Below, in pieces: positions 35,399 through 45,448 of a stretch of 64,000 nucleotides of DNA (position 1 is the stretch's first letter; every line of letters starts with the position of its first letter). The position numbers and the translations under genes were made by a program. The notes below the pieces were generated by a model. That model saw only the letters and a list, made by a program, of their open reading frames with translations, made no database searches and had not been told where the DNA came from. This DNA comes from Aspidapion aeneum (taxonomy: Eukaryota > Arthropoda > Insecta > Coleoptera > Brentidae): the NCBI GenBank assembly GCA_963576565.1, contig OY755039.1:80475955-80539954 (forward strand). The letters run 5' to 3'.

Positions 35399-36058
35399 CA
35401 GTGAAACCTCCCATAAGCGGACACTCACGGTTCCGTCGATTTTGTCCGCTTATTGGAGATGTCCGCTTAAGATAAATAAAATAATAAATTAAGAGAGGGA
35501 ACTGCGAAATTTTGATATATATTTATTAACAATTTCCGCTGCTTGAGATGTTCCTATATTAAATTTTTCGGCGATCTTTCGTGCTGATAGATGTTCCTTC
35601 TCCGAAACGTTAACAACTTCCATTTTTCCACATAAACTAAGAAGTTTTTTACTAGGCGCCATTTCAAGAAGATCTATTATTACCCAAATGAACAATAAAC
35701 ACAGCACTCCCGCCGAATAAAATAATGTTGTAAATACGACAGAAATATTTAGTAACCGCATTAAAACAGAAAGAGGTAATTCCCCGGCTGCAGAGTGCAT
35801 TGTTGCCAACATACTACATAATATTTATGCCCATGTCGTGCAGCGCTCCGTCCCGTTGTAAGAGGTTCGCGTCCGGTTAAGGGAAGTTTCAGAATTGTTT
35901 AACCAAAAAAAAATTGTCCGCGTCCGGTTATTAGAGTGTCCGGTTATAGGAGGGAGTTTTACATGTAAAGACATATTCAAAAGCTTGGTTCCAACAAATT
36001 TGTCCGCCTAAAGGGAGTGTCCGCTTAATAGAGGTGTCCGCAAGGAGAGGTTTCACAG
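35399..36058 (-). mobile_element. pogo/Tigger-type DNA transposon, internally deleted (660 bp)
   Basis: The termini CAGTGAAACCTC at 35399 and GAGAGGTTTCACAG at 36045-36058 are inverted and flanked by TA on both sides (35397-35398 and 36059-36060). This matches the TA-target Tc1/mariner-pogo group. Repeated GTCCGCTTA phrases occur near both ends. It encodes only the N-terminal helix-turn-helix of the transposase (35489-35662, minus). The DDE catalytic domain is gone. Confidence 0.85.
35489..35662 (-). pseudogene. pogo-like transposase N-terminal HTH fragment
   Basis: The best start is the ATG at 35660-35662, giving MAPSKKLLSLCGKMEVVNVS, then KEHLSARKIAEKFNIGTSQA and EIVNK. This is the psq/CENP-B-type helix-turn-helix pattern (KxEVI..., S-RKIAEKFxIGxxQ) that begins pogo transposases and binds the element ends. 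It has about 58 residues against several hundred in an intact transposase. The upstream in-frame extension is hydrophobic and probably not native. It could bind DNA but not catalyse transposition. Confidence 0.75.
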
Positions 36059-36060
36059 TA

Positions 36061-36537
36061 TTTGAATATTTTTGAAAAATTCTGGGGTGGGTAGTAACCT
36101 CTTTACCACCCCCTTGTAGAACCGCCAATACAGAAAGCCACCTGTGTATGAATTCTTGAACGAGTGAGAAGGAGCACTTCCTTAAAATCGGGTGAAATTC
36201 TGCGTATGCGATTTAACTTGATTTCCGCATCTCTATTGGTCCTCGTACGAATTTTGAGGAGTACCCGCTCGGGGAGATTTCAAGAATAACGACACTGTTC
36301 TTTAAATTCTGTTTCACCCCTTCGGTACAGAATAAAAGCCGCGTTGAACCATAACAAATCATGTCGCAAGTAATCCCTTAAAAATCCCTACTAATCCCTT
36401 GAATGGTCCGAAGCACCCTTAACTAATAGCAAAGGGTCAATTAAAATTTTCCATTTGTTTTTTGAACTATTCTCTATTCTTTCTTCTTTTTGGACCAACA
36501 TCAGCATTTTTACTGGACAAAATTAAACTTTTAGCAA
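36061..36537. other. non-coding stretch
   Basis: No gene identified. 36120-36340 is relatively GC-rich and complex, and may be a decayed unique or repeat sequence. Confidence 0.45.
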
Positions 36538-36545
36538 AAATTGTT

Positions 36546-36720
36546 CGTGGCATATTTAGAAAAGAGTTTTGAGGGGGCTGAGACCGTTTTCACCGGGGCC
36601 TGAGAGACCATGAGACCATATTTTATGCCATTTTATGTTTGTATTTATAAAATAGGTGGAATATATCAAAAAAATCTTAGCTTCGGGAGGGGGCCCGGCC
36701 CCCCCTTTATATACGCCACT
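36546..36720. mobile_element. hAT-type miniature element, 175 bp
   Basis: The left end CGTGGCATATTTAG and right end TATATACGCCACT are imperfect inverted repeats. The flanking 8-mers AAATTGTT (36538-36545) and AAATTGAT (36721-36728) match at 7 of 8. The interior contains a GGGGGCCCGGCCCCCCC run like the element at 37585. Confidence 0.6.
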
Positions 36721-36728
36721 AAATTGAT

Positions 36729-37201
36729 CCAAACTAAACTTTAAACTTATATGTGTCAGCAAAAGCTAGTAACACATATTTGACTTGCGTCTTTTATGAG
36801 AAGTTTTTGTTTATGGTGATAATTTTAACGTCCCTTGTGTAACATAATAGGTTTTGCCATACACTATACTTACGAAAATCTAAAACAAGATATTAAGAAA
36901 CTGAGTAAAAATCATATACGGAATATTACGTATATGGTAAAAATACCATACAACGCAGTAGTTTTATTATAATAATAACAACTATTTATAAAAAACTAAA
37001 TTTTGGAGATTTCGGTTACGTTATTCTGGAATTTTTTTCTTTTACTTAAGTAATATCTAACGCCGACGGACAAATTAAAATAAAAAACACACAATAACTT
37101 AAGGTACAAAAAGGGGTTACAGTATATATTACTAGGGTTTTGACTTTTTTATATTAAATATCAACTTTAATAAAAAGTCATATGTATAAAACTACTATCT
37201 A
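36729..37201. other. non-coding AT-rich stretch
   Basis: No gene, RNA or clear repeat is visible. Confidence 0.5.
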
Positions 37202-37584
37202 ACGCATTCGATAAAGTCTGGCATGAAAATCTGCTCAACAAGCTCAAAGCAATGGGATTGTCGCCGAAACTTTGCACTTGGTTTGAAAGTTGCCTTAAGG
37301 ATAGATCTATTTATGTTGCACTGGATGGCCAGAACTCCAACTCTTACCAAATAAATGCTGGTGTGCCACAGGGAGCAATCCTTTCGCCAACACTTTTTTT
37401 GATTTACATAAATGACCTCATAGATAAAACAGTAAATCCACTTTATTGCTTTGCAGATGATGGCAATGTAGTCTCCTCACTCATACCACCCACATGTCTC
37501 TCCGGACGTGAATTCCATCATCTTAGACTAACTCAAATATCGCAGATAAATAACGACCTGGAGATAATAGAGGACTGGGGCAAC

Positions 37585-37785
37585 CATGGACGCACCCGGG
37601 GGGTGATAGGGGGGGGGGGAGCGGGTGTTCGGTTCGGGCCCCCCCCCTTTAAATTTTTTTAAATTTTTTCGACATATTTCAGAAAAAAACATAAAAAATA
37701 GCTTAAAACTCGACATCATGAGGCTTCGGCCCCCCCCCCAAGAGGCCTCGGGCCCCCCCAAGACATATTTCTGGGTGCGCCACTG
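37585..37785. mobile_element. hAT-type miniature element, 201 bp, perfect 8-bp target duplication
   Basis: The left end CATGGACGCACCC and right end GGGTGCGCCACTG are imperfect inverted repeats. Identical flanking 8-mers GGGGCAAC lie at 37577-37584 and 37786-37793. The uninterrupted LINE copy at 24090-24110 confirms the empty site. The interior has long G and C runs. Confidence 0.9.
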
Positions 37786-37854
37786 GGGGCAACAAAAACC
37801 TTGTACAGTTCAACGCGCAGAAAACCCAAGCAGCCCTGTTTTCAAAAAGACCAG

Positions 37855-38265
37855 TGTGCATGCAAGTACTGAAAAATAATGGAATTTCCTTCGACAGGTC
37901 GCCGGTTTGGCTTTACAAGCACATTTAAAAATATTTGTCGGTATTGACGATTGGAAATGGAACGTTACGATACATATGGAATTTTATATGAAAAGGCACC
38001 TACCTCGGACTCTCTGGCGGCTCCAATCAACGTTTAAACGTCCAGTTTTTCACCTCAAAATTCACTTTTTCGGGAACGTGATTTTTCTAGTGTCTTGTTG
38101 TGACGGTGGTTGTTTTCGCACTCATCGCGGCGCTGCTTGTCCTCCCACGTGTGCGGTGCCGTGAAAACCCATATGCATATGTAAGAGCGCGAAAATTTAA
38201 ATTATTTTAAACGCGCAAAAAAGGAAAAGAAAATGAAAATAGGAAATTCATTGCTTGCACCAACA
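37855..38265 (-). repeat. BEL2 3' LTR (411 bp)
   Basis: On the element strand it runs TGTTGGTGCAAGC to CTTGCATGCACA. It differs from 44503-44913 by about five substitutions, such as those at positions equivalent to 37972 and 38028. Confidence 0.95.
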
Positions 38266-38464
38266 TTTTCCGGCCGTCAAAACACGTGTGTTTTTACTTA
38301 GGAAAAGGAAAGGAAAAAAAAATAAATAATATTCGCCTATTAGCGATTAAACGGTACAATTTAACATTAACCCAAATATGCATTAAATTATGCATGTAAA
38401 TTAAAATTAAAAGAAAAGAAAAAAATACTTAGAAAAAATTAAGAAAGAAAAAGAAAATTTTGCC

Positions 38465-41400
38465 TTATGCGTCGGGCATAGGCAAAGGACATAGTTTCAC
38501 TACTGGTCGACGATATGTTCCTGTAGCTGTTTTAACGGTCACAACACGAATATGACCGTCTGAGCCAGGGTGTACGTCGACAATTCGCCCAACAGCCCAT
38601 TGCAATGGCGGTTTTTGTTCATTTTTTACCACGACTAAAGTATTTAGTTTAATATTGTTAGAAGCCTCTGTCCATTTAGAACGCTGTTGCAAGGTGTTTA
38701 GGTACTCCAAGTTCCAGCATTTCCAAAAATCGGACTGGAGCCTTTGCACCAGCTGCCAGCGGGACAGGGTGTTCAACTTGGAATCAGAAAACTCGGGTTC
38801 TGGTACGGAATTCAACGGTTCCAGGGAAAGAAAATGACCAGGGGTCAGTGGAAGAAAGTCATTCGGATCCATACTTTGGGCATACAGAGGCCGGCTGTTT
38901 AGTATGGATTCGACCTGACACAAAAAAGTAAAAAACTCTTTATAGGTTAACCGTTGCTCACCTATTACACGTTTTAAATTTGCCTTGGTGGATTTAACTC
39001 CTGCCTCGGCTAGTCCGTTTAGGTGCGGACTACCAGGACTTGAAAAATGCCAGGTAATTTTTAGACTGTGACATGCTTCCTGGGAGTACTGTTTGAGTAA
39101 ACGATCAGCTCCCAAAAACGCGCTACCACAATCTGAGTAAATGTCAGAAATTCTTCCTCTTCTTGCCACAAATCTCTTAAAAGCCGCAAGAAAGGTAGGG
39201 GTCGAAATATCGGAGGTAAGTTCTAGGTGAACTGCCTTTGTTGCGGAGCAGACTAAGACAAGAATATAACCTTTGGATACCTTTGCACCTCGGTACTTTC
39301 CCATGGTAATTGGAAAGGGACCACAATAATCTATGGCAACATGTGAAAATGCCTTTACTTGAGAGATGCGTTGAGCAGGCAAGTTGCCCATGATTTGTAC
39401 GAAAGGTTTAGGATTTAATCGATAGCATAAAATGCAATGAGAAGTTATACTCTCGATTGCATAGCGAGGGGAAAGGATCCAAAATTGTTGTCTCAAGAGG
39501 TAATGCAACGTTTTTTGACCGGGATGACAGTACCTTTTGTGAGTGTACTCAATGACAAGTTGAGTAAGACGGTGAGAACGTGGTAAAAGTAAAGGGTGTT
39601 TTGCTGAATAAGAGAGTTCGGAAGAATGTGGTAATCGACCCCCCACTCTTAAGCAGCCTTGTGTATCTAGAAAAAGTGAAAGTTTACGAAATTGTTTAGG
39701 AAGTAGCTTTGCGTCATTCAAACGTGAAATGAGATCAGCAAAGATGGAACGTTGAACATGCCGAACGAGAACAATAAGAGAATGTTGAAGTTCTACTTCG
39801 GTAATATTTTCGTTAGGATATTTAGATTTCTTTTCGGTAAGGCGAAAAATATAGGAAATTATGCGTTGAATTTTCTCTAGGGAAGAGTAACGAGAAAGAA
39901 AAGTATCAAGCATGTGTGGTTCAACTGTGCATGTTTGAAATACTGATTTTCGTTCTTCCAGAATAACCTCGTTTTCCGGAGGGTCTGGACAGCGAAAATC
40001 ATCAGGCCAGCTCTCTTTTGGTAGCCTGAGAAAACAAGGACCTTCCCAATACAAGTCATGTTTGACAAGTTGATTAGGCATAAGACCGCGCGAAGCACAG
40101 TCGGCTGGATTTAGCGCTGATGGAATATATTTCCAGGCCGTAGGAGAAATGGTTTCTTGAATGTGACAGATACGGTTTGCCACAAACGTTTTAAACCTGT
40201 GAGGTGAAGCCGCCAACCAGCACAGAACCACTTGGGAATCACACCATGCACAGATTTGGTTGAAGTTAAGAATATCTGAATAAGTGTTTTGAATAAAGGA
40301 AATTAGGTCGCAAAGTAAAGTGGCACCAAGAAGCTCCAGTCGCGGAAGACTGACTGTTTTCACTGGTGCGACCTTAGATTTGGCCATTACAAGAAAGGTA
40401 TGGATTTCTCCGGAAACTGACTCCATTCTGAAATAGACCGTAGCCGCGTAACCTATCATAGAGGCGTCTGAAAAGCCGTGAAGTTCAATGCTACGTGGTT
40501 GATCAATGGAAAGGCGTCTAGGTAAATGAATATTTGAAAGATTTGGAAGTTCGGTTCGAAAGTGATTCCAAACATTTACGATATGCGGAGGAGGCTGAGA
40601 ATCCCAGTCCAGCTTCTCCTTCCACAGATCTTGCATGAGATGCTTAGCAAGTAAAGAAACGGGAGAACAGAAACCTAAGGGATCAAAAATTTTCATGATT
40701 TGAGATAAGATACCTCGCTTGGTGCATGGTTTATCTTCTGGTACGACCAAGTAGGTAAACGAATCTGAGAAAGGATTCCATTGGAGACCTAATATTTTTA
40801 CAAAATTAGGTTCGGATTTGTCGAAACGAATGGACATTTGTGTTTCTGATTCTGAGAATGAGGAGAGAAGTTCCGGACTGTTGCTCGCCCATTTTTTAAG
40901 TTCAAACCCTCCTAGGCGCAACAGGGAGATTAACTCCGACTGAAGTTCTTTGGCAGAGGCCACAGAATCCTGCCCAGTGAGCACGTCGTCGACGTAAATG
41001 TCTTTAAGAAGCACCTTGGAAGCATTAGGATACCTTTCAGACTCAAGTTTAGCTAGTTCTTGTATAGTACGAATAGCTAAGTAAGGTGATGACTTAAGTC
41101 CATAAACAACTGTTCTTAAGGAGTAGGTTTGGACAGGATCATCCTCAGAAAATCTCCATAGAATATTTTGATAACGCATGTGCTCAGGAATAATTAAAAT
41201 CTGTCGGAATATTTTTACTATGTCAGTAACAAAGGCTACAGCATGAATTCGAAAATTAAGTAGAATTTCACGGACATCATTTTGCAGTTTAGGACCTGCG
41301 CACAACGTCTCGTTGAGTGAGACACCTCTGGGACTACGTTGAGACCCATCAAAGACCACTCTTATCTTCCCAGTGTTCCAGACACTGTGATGAGGGATAA

Positions 41401-42856
41401 AGTAGGAATTATCCAAGACATCTTTAGATATAGGCGTAGGAATAGGTATCATGTGACCAGTGTCTAAATAATCTTGCATAAAATCTTTGTAAGCTTGATA
41501 ATTAGCTGAGTCTTTGAGAAGTCTAGCTTCCTGAAGCTTGAAACGTTTTAAAGCGATTGGATAGGTGTCACCCAACTGGGGTTCTAAGTTTATGAAAGGT
41601 AATGGAACGACGAATCTACCTGATTCGTTGCGTGAAACTGATTGTGAAAATAATTTTTCGCACATAATATCCTCAGGACTGTGATGAACCTTATGTGGAA
41701 CCTGCTCTATCTCCCAGAAGCGCTCTAGGCAGATACCCAGAGATGGTTCGATGGAAGTGTAACAGCTTATGAGTGATTGTGGATTTTGTTGCTTTGAAGT
41801 TTCAACTTTACCAATCAGCACATAGCCATAGATGCTATTAAAAGCACTAGGTTGTAAGAGATGCGGAAAAAGTTCACAACCTACTAGGACATCAATGGAA
41901 CTTGGTATATGGAAGTTTTGATCAGAAAGTTTGATATTGCGAATGTGATTCCACTTGCTTGAGTCGACAGCGCAAGAAGGAATCTCTGTACAAAGTTTTG
42001 GAAGTACTAAAGCCTCAAAATCAAAGGTATGTCCCGCTTGACCTTGAGGTTTGATAAGACATTTCGTCTTACCTTTGGTATTGGAAGATGTCATTTGATT
42101 TAAGCCTTGAATAGAAGTAGAATAGAAGCTTTTCGAAAGACCTAAACGATTTAGACATTTTTCTGAAATAAAGTTTGCCTCTGAGGCAGAATCGAGTAAG
42201 ATACGAACTGGATGGTAATGTCCCCTTGAGTCTAACATGTCAGCTACAACGGTAGAAAGTAGAAAAGTGGAATTTTTGGAAATCATTGTCGCATGACAGT
42301 TTGTGGAATGGCTTCCTGACATAGGGGTGCTATTGGAATTGGAAAGTGGAATATTAGCGTTCTCTGGAGGATATGAATTAACACTCACAGAGGGCGCTAC
42401 TGGTTGTGGAACATGGAGAAGACTATGATGTCTGGCTCCACACGTGGTGCAGTTGTAGGAGGAGGGGCAATTCACTGTCTGGTGAGCAAAATGTAAGCAA
42501 TTTTGACATAGATTCACCTGCCGAACATAACCCATCCTTTCCTGTGGACTTTTTTTTTGAAATTCGATACATTTCGATAATGCGTGATTCGAAGAACATA
42601 GGTAACATTTTATTTTTGGATTAAAAGTTCTGTTCTGATTATTTTGTATTTGAGGGTTGCTGCGTTGATTGCTATTTTGTAAAGTATTTTGTTGATTTCT
42701 TGAATTTGAACTTTGATTTGAAATAGTTGTATTGAAAGCAGAAGGTGAATTAAAATTATTAAAACTGTTTCTCTGAAAACTGTTCTGTTGAGAATTACGC
42801 GTAGTTTGAGGTTGTCTAGGGGTTTGATTTTGCCTACTAAAACTGGGCATTTGCAC
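38465..42856 (-). CDS. BEL2 polyprotein: nucleocapsid, protease, RT, RNase H, integrase
   Basis: An open frame of 1463 aa. Residues 1-80 are Asn/Gln/Ser-rich. A CCHC-type region lies at about 84-148 (CYLCSS ... LCQNCLHF ... CTTCGARHH). The retropepsin-like motif LLDSASEANF (about 220) has Ala where Gly is usual. RT spans about 480-660 with Asp at TDIVKIF, WRFSEDD, and the YVDD box at about 621. RNase H spans about 800-940 (HGFSDAS, LPRLELLGA, WCDSQVV, NPADCASRG). Integrase spans about 1050-1400, with an HHCC finger and D,D,E at DYCGPF, YSDCGSAF and GLAEAGVKSTK. The apparent start Met lies inside gag; the true upstream frame is cut by the frameshift near 42945. Confidence 0.95.
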   Translation of the reverse strand: MQMPSFSRQNQTPRQPQTTRNSQQNSFQRNSFNNFNSPSAFNTTISNQSSNSRNQQNTLQNSNQRSNPQIQNNQNRTFNPKIKCYLCSSNHALSKCIEFQKKSPQERMGYVRQVNLCQNCLHFAHQTVNCPSSYNCTTCGARHHSLLHVPQPVAPSVSVNSYPPENANIPLSNSNSTPMSGSHSTNCHATMISKNSTFLLSTVVADMLDSRGHYHPVRILLDSASEANFISEKCLNRLGLSKSFYSTSIQGLNQMTSSNTKGKTKCLIKPQGQAGHTFDFEALVLPKLCTEIPSCAVDSSKWNHIRNIKLSDQNFHIPSSIDVLVGCELFPHLLQPSAFNSIYGYVLIGKVETSKQQNPQSLISCYTSIEPSLGICLERFWEIEQVPHKVHHSPEDIMCEKLFSQSVSRNESGRFVVPLPFINLEPQLGDTYPIALKRFKLQEARLLKDSANYQAYKDFMQDYLDTGHMIPIPTPISKDVLDNSYFIPHHSVWNTGKIRVVFDGSQRSPRGVSLNETLCAGPKLQNDVREILLNFRIHAVAFVTDIVKIFRQILIIPEHMRYQNILWRFSEDDPVQTYSLRTVVYGLKSSPYLAIRTIQELAKLESERYPNASKVLLKDIYVDDVLTGQDSVASAKELQSELISLLRLGGFELKKWASNSPELLSSFSESETQMSIRFDKSEPNFVKILGLQWNPFSDSFTYLVVPEDKPCTKRGILSQIMKIFDPLGFCSPVSLLAKHLMQDLWKEKLDWDSQPPPHIVNVWNHFRTELPNLSNIHLPRRLSIDQPRSIELHGFSDASMIGYAATVYFRMESVSGEIHTFLVMAKSKVAPVKTVSLPRLELLGATLLCDLISFIQNTYSDILNFNQICAWCDSQVVLCWLAASPHRFKTFVANRICHIQETISPTAWKYIPSALNPADCASRGLMPNQLVKHDLYWEGPCFLRLPKESWPDDFRCPDPPENEVILEERKSVFQTCTVEPHMLDTFLSRYSSLEKIQRIISYIFRLTEKKSKYPNENITEVELQHSLIVLVRHVQRSIFADLISRLNDAKLLPKQFRKLSLFLDTQGCLRVGGRLPHSSELSYSAKHPLLLPRSHRLTQLVIEYTHKRYCHPGQKTLHYLLRQQFWILSPRYAIESITSHCILCYRLNPKPFVQIMGNLPAQRISQVKAFSHVAIDYCGPFPITMGKYRGAKVSKGYILVLVCSATKAVHLELTSDISTPTFLAAFKRFVARRGRISDIYSDCGSAFLGADRLLKQYSQEACHSLKITWHFSSPGSPHLNGLAEAGVKSTKANLKRVIGEQRLTYKEFFTFLCQVESILNSRPLYAQSMDPNDFLPLTPGHFLSLEPLNSVPEPEFSDSKLNTLSRWQLVQRLQSDFWKCWNLEYLNTLQQRSKWTEASNNIKLNTLVVVKNEQKPPLQWAVGRIVDVHPGSDGHIRVVTVKTATGTYRRPVVKLCPLPMPDA

Positions 42857-42902
42857 TACAGATTCGAGCGCAACGCAATGATTTTCTATAAACGTGTAAA
42901 GA

Positions 42903-43754
42903 TCAGTGTAGGACGGAATTTCTGAATTGTTTTTCTCTACTATAGTAAAGTTCGAAATCAGTCCTCATCTTGACTTCAAGTTTTGAGAGCATCATGTTAA
43001 AAGTAAGAAAGTCCCATTCTTTTGTAGGAAAACCAAGCTCATTTAAGATGGCTAGATTCTCAGAAAATGTATCCAACATGGAACGTAATTCTTTCCCAGA
43101 ACTGGATTTAGTTGAAAGAAAGTTAATAGCATTCAAAGCGGTAGTAGCAATAATTCGTTTATTTTGATACCTCTTTACTCAGGTTTCATACGCAATGTGA
43201 TAATTGCTATCTGCGAGGGGAATGGTTTTTACTAGAGAAAGGGCTTCATTCAGAACAGAACTCCGCAATTGTTGAAATTTCTCTATATCACTTAAATCAG
43301 AATTGTGATGTACCATGACTTTAAATAAGTCAAACCAGTGTTGCCAGCTTTTATAATTACCATCGAAAATTGGCAACCTTGGTTGTGGAAATGATCTTGT
43401 ATTTGACCTCTGAACAATATTTTGTTGGTTAGGGTTGCATACGTAATTGACAGGGTTGGCCCTAAAAAGGTCGTAGTAAATACCCTTACATTCATAATAA
43501 AGGTTGTCAAAGTCTTTTCTAGTTTTATCCTGCTCGTCAAATGAAAGTTTAAACTCTTCGAGAGAGCCAATAATTTGGTTATGAAAATTATAGAATTGAG
43601 CATGACATTCTTCGACGTCTTCATATCTGGATTTAAACAAAAAGTGAAACGCTGTATCCGAGTTCGCTTTCAAAGCTACCTCGTGAGCTTCCGCCATTTG
43701 GTTGAAGCTCAAAAGCCTTTTGTCGCAAAGTTTTTTCTGTTTTTGCGTAGACAT
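42903..43754 (-). pseudogene. BEL2 gag N-terminal and capsid region
   Basis: It starts MSTQKQKKLCDKRLLSFNQM at 43754. A capsid-like core has LPIFDGNYKSWQHWFDLFKV and KFQQLRSSV. A TGA at 43179-43181 interrupts it. The same frame continues through SGKELRSMLDTFSENLAIL to a stop at 42903, just after a one-base change in an A-run near 42945 that should have led into the pol frame. Only these two lesions separate gag from pol. Whether the TGA is read through cannot be told from sequence. Confidence 0.88.
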
Positions 43755-44478
43755 TTTTGTTTTCGAAAGTTAATTTGTTTTTAAAATTACCCAAAAAAAT
43801 GCTTAAAATATAGCTTAAAATATAACCCGAATTTTAGCAAAAATTAAACACTTTTATTATTTTAATTTTATTAACTTTTTTCGAAAATTTTGAAATGAAA
43901 TGTTTGTAAGTTTGTCTGTATGTTATTATTTGAACATATCCTTTAAAAAAACTTTTATGTCTCACCAAGGATTGAACCCCGCACCTCTCGATTCCAAGTC
44001 GCACACTCTGTGCATACGACTAGCGGTCCCGTCTGAAAGTTTCTAAGAAACCTCGGTATTCGAAGAAACAACGCGCGCGATGACCCTGGTGACGGCGACA
44101 CTTGCACCTGCGCGTTAACGCGACACCTGTAAAATCGATAATTAAAGGAATGGAGATGGAAGAACCGCCTTAAAATTTTCACTTTCGGCGTATTGACGCC
44201 ACTTTTACTGAAAATGTAATGAACAAAGCGATCAACTTTGATGAACTAGTAAATAAACTATACGAAATATGTGCATTGGCTATAGCTATTTTTGAACGGT
44301 AATAAACACTTCGATCAACTTTGAAGGAACATATCACCAACAGGTCGTAAATCAATATGGCCGGATTGTAGAAATAATTGAATTGAAATTGGAAATAAAT
44401 TTTGAAAATATATAGAAATTTGGAATTTTTGTAGGAAATTGCTGAACCACAGGAGTCTAGGTAGTTTGGAAAACTATT
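43755..44478 (-). other. BEL2 leader with a tRNA-like segment
   Basis: Untranslated leader between primer site and gag. The minus strand of 43961-44030 reads like a tRNA-derived sequence. It has CTTGGAATCGAGAGGTGCGG followed by the B-box GGTTCAATCC, with an A-box-like region upstream. However, the acceptor ends do not pair. It could be a SINE head inserted in the leader, or chance. Confidence 0.4.
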
Positions 44479-44497
44479 AATCCGGCTCGAAGGACCA
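44479..44497 (-). promoter_or_regulatory. BEL2 primer binding site (tRNA-Tyr)
   Basis: The plus-strand sequence AATCCGGCTCGAAGGACCA equals the 3' end of insect tRNA-Tyr including CCA, as known from memory. It lies 5 bp inside the 5' LTR. The minus strand therefore carries a 19-base primer site. Confidence 0.8.
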
Positions 44498-44502
44498 TCA
44501 AA

Positions 44503-44913
44503 TGTGCATGCAAGTACTGAAAAATAATGGAATTTCCTTCGACAGGTCGCCGGTTTGGCTTTACAAGCACATTTAAAAATATTTGTCGGTATTGACGATT
44601 GGAAATGGAAAGTTACGATACATATGGAATTTTATATGAAAAGGCACCTACCTCGGACTCTCTTGCGGCTCCAATCAACGTTTAAACGTCCAGTTTTTTA
44701 CCTCAAAATTCACTTTTTCGGGAACGTGATTTTTCTAATGTCTTGTTGTGACGGTGGTTGTTTTCGCACTCATCGCGGCGCTGCTTGTCCTCCCACGTGT
44801 GCGGTGCCGTGAAAACCCATATGCATATGTAAGAGGGCGAAAATTTAAATTATTTTAAACGCGCAAAAAAGGAAAAGAAAATGAAAATAGGAAATTCATT
44901 GCTTGCACCAACA
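44503..44913 (-). repeat. BEL2 5' LTR (411 bp)
   Basis: Partner of 37855-38265. On the element strand it starts TGTTGGTGCAAG and ends ATGCACA, adjoining the primer site. Confidence 0.95.
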
Positions 44914-45092
44914 ACCAGCACCGGTGAGTCAAACATCATGCTATCTGGAAGTGCTGTGACATTGCAGAGCCAGTTGAACATCTTAGGAGTCACTGCAGAG
45001 ACCAACATGTCTTGGCACAGTCACGTGGTAGATATAGCTAAAAGGGCGTCCCAAAAGCTTGGGGTGCTATTTCGTAGAAGACATCTGTCTGT

Positions 45093-45393
45093 CAGTCAAT
45101 CGAACGACCCTAACGACTTTTTCTAGGCCTTCTCCTTTTTTTTTTGAAAACCGTTATCAAAATCCCAACGATTAGCAAACTAAGAGTCTTCGTATTCGTA
45201 TTGGTTGTTTGTATTTAATTTTAAAATGTTTTTCGTGTAAAAGTGTGACTGTCTTTTTAAAACTGTTTTTGACATAATGTAATGTGAAAATGTGAGTGAA
45301 TGTTTCTGAAGAAGGTCTTTTGACCGAAACGTCAATAAATGTGAGTCCGTATTTGCTAGTTTTATTAGAACCAGATCCCCAAGGAACCAACAA

Positions 45394-45399
<6 letters not shown>
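45093..45399. other. repeat-like stretch with CTGAAGAAG..GACCGAAACGTC motif
   Basis: Beyond the LINE homology the sequence has TGAAGAAGGTCTTTTGACCG followed by AAACGTCAATAAATGTGAG, around 45305-45345. This hairpin-bearing motif recurs in many invertebrate non-coding repeats. No gene is seen. Confidence 0.4.
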
Positions 45400-45400
<1 letters not shown>

Positions 45401-45444
<44 letters not shown>

Positions 45445-45448
45445 TATA
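45401..45448. repeat. (TA)n microsatellite
   Basis: A near-pure TA dinucleotide run broken by one ACA near 45438. Confidence 0.95.

Larger units (their letters stand above)
37855..44913 (-). mobile_element. BEL2: Bel/Pao LTR retrotransposon, nearly intact
   Basis: The 7.06-kb minus-strand element has two 411-bp LTRs (37855-38265 and 44503-44913) differing at about five bases. A perfect 5-bp target duplication ACCAG lies at 37850-37854 and 44914-44918, inside the LINE. The empty site is readable in the other LINE copy. It has a 19-base tRNA-Tyr primer site and a single long pol frame. Gag is broken only by one in-frame TGA and one frameshift in an A-run. It is probably a recent insertion. Confidence 0.95.
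37202..45092 (+). mobile_element. LINE-2nd copy, 5'- and 3'-truncated, carrying a hAT element and BEL2
   Basis: The plus-strand LINE segments are 37202-37584, 37786-37854 and 44914-45092. They correspond to the RT region of the minus-strand copy at 23327-24483 and are close to it at protein level. The frame starts within NAFDKVWHENLLNK, passes GVPQGAILSPTLFLIYIND and FADDGNVVSS, and is cut by the hAT element after IIEDWGN. After both insertions it resumes with TSTGESNIMLSGSAV and ends at GVLFRRRHL, where homology stops at 45092. Confidence 0.85.
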
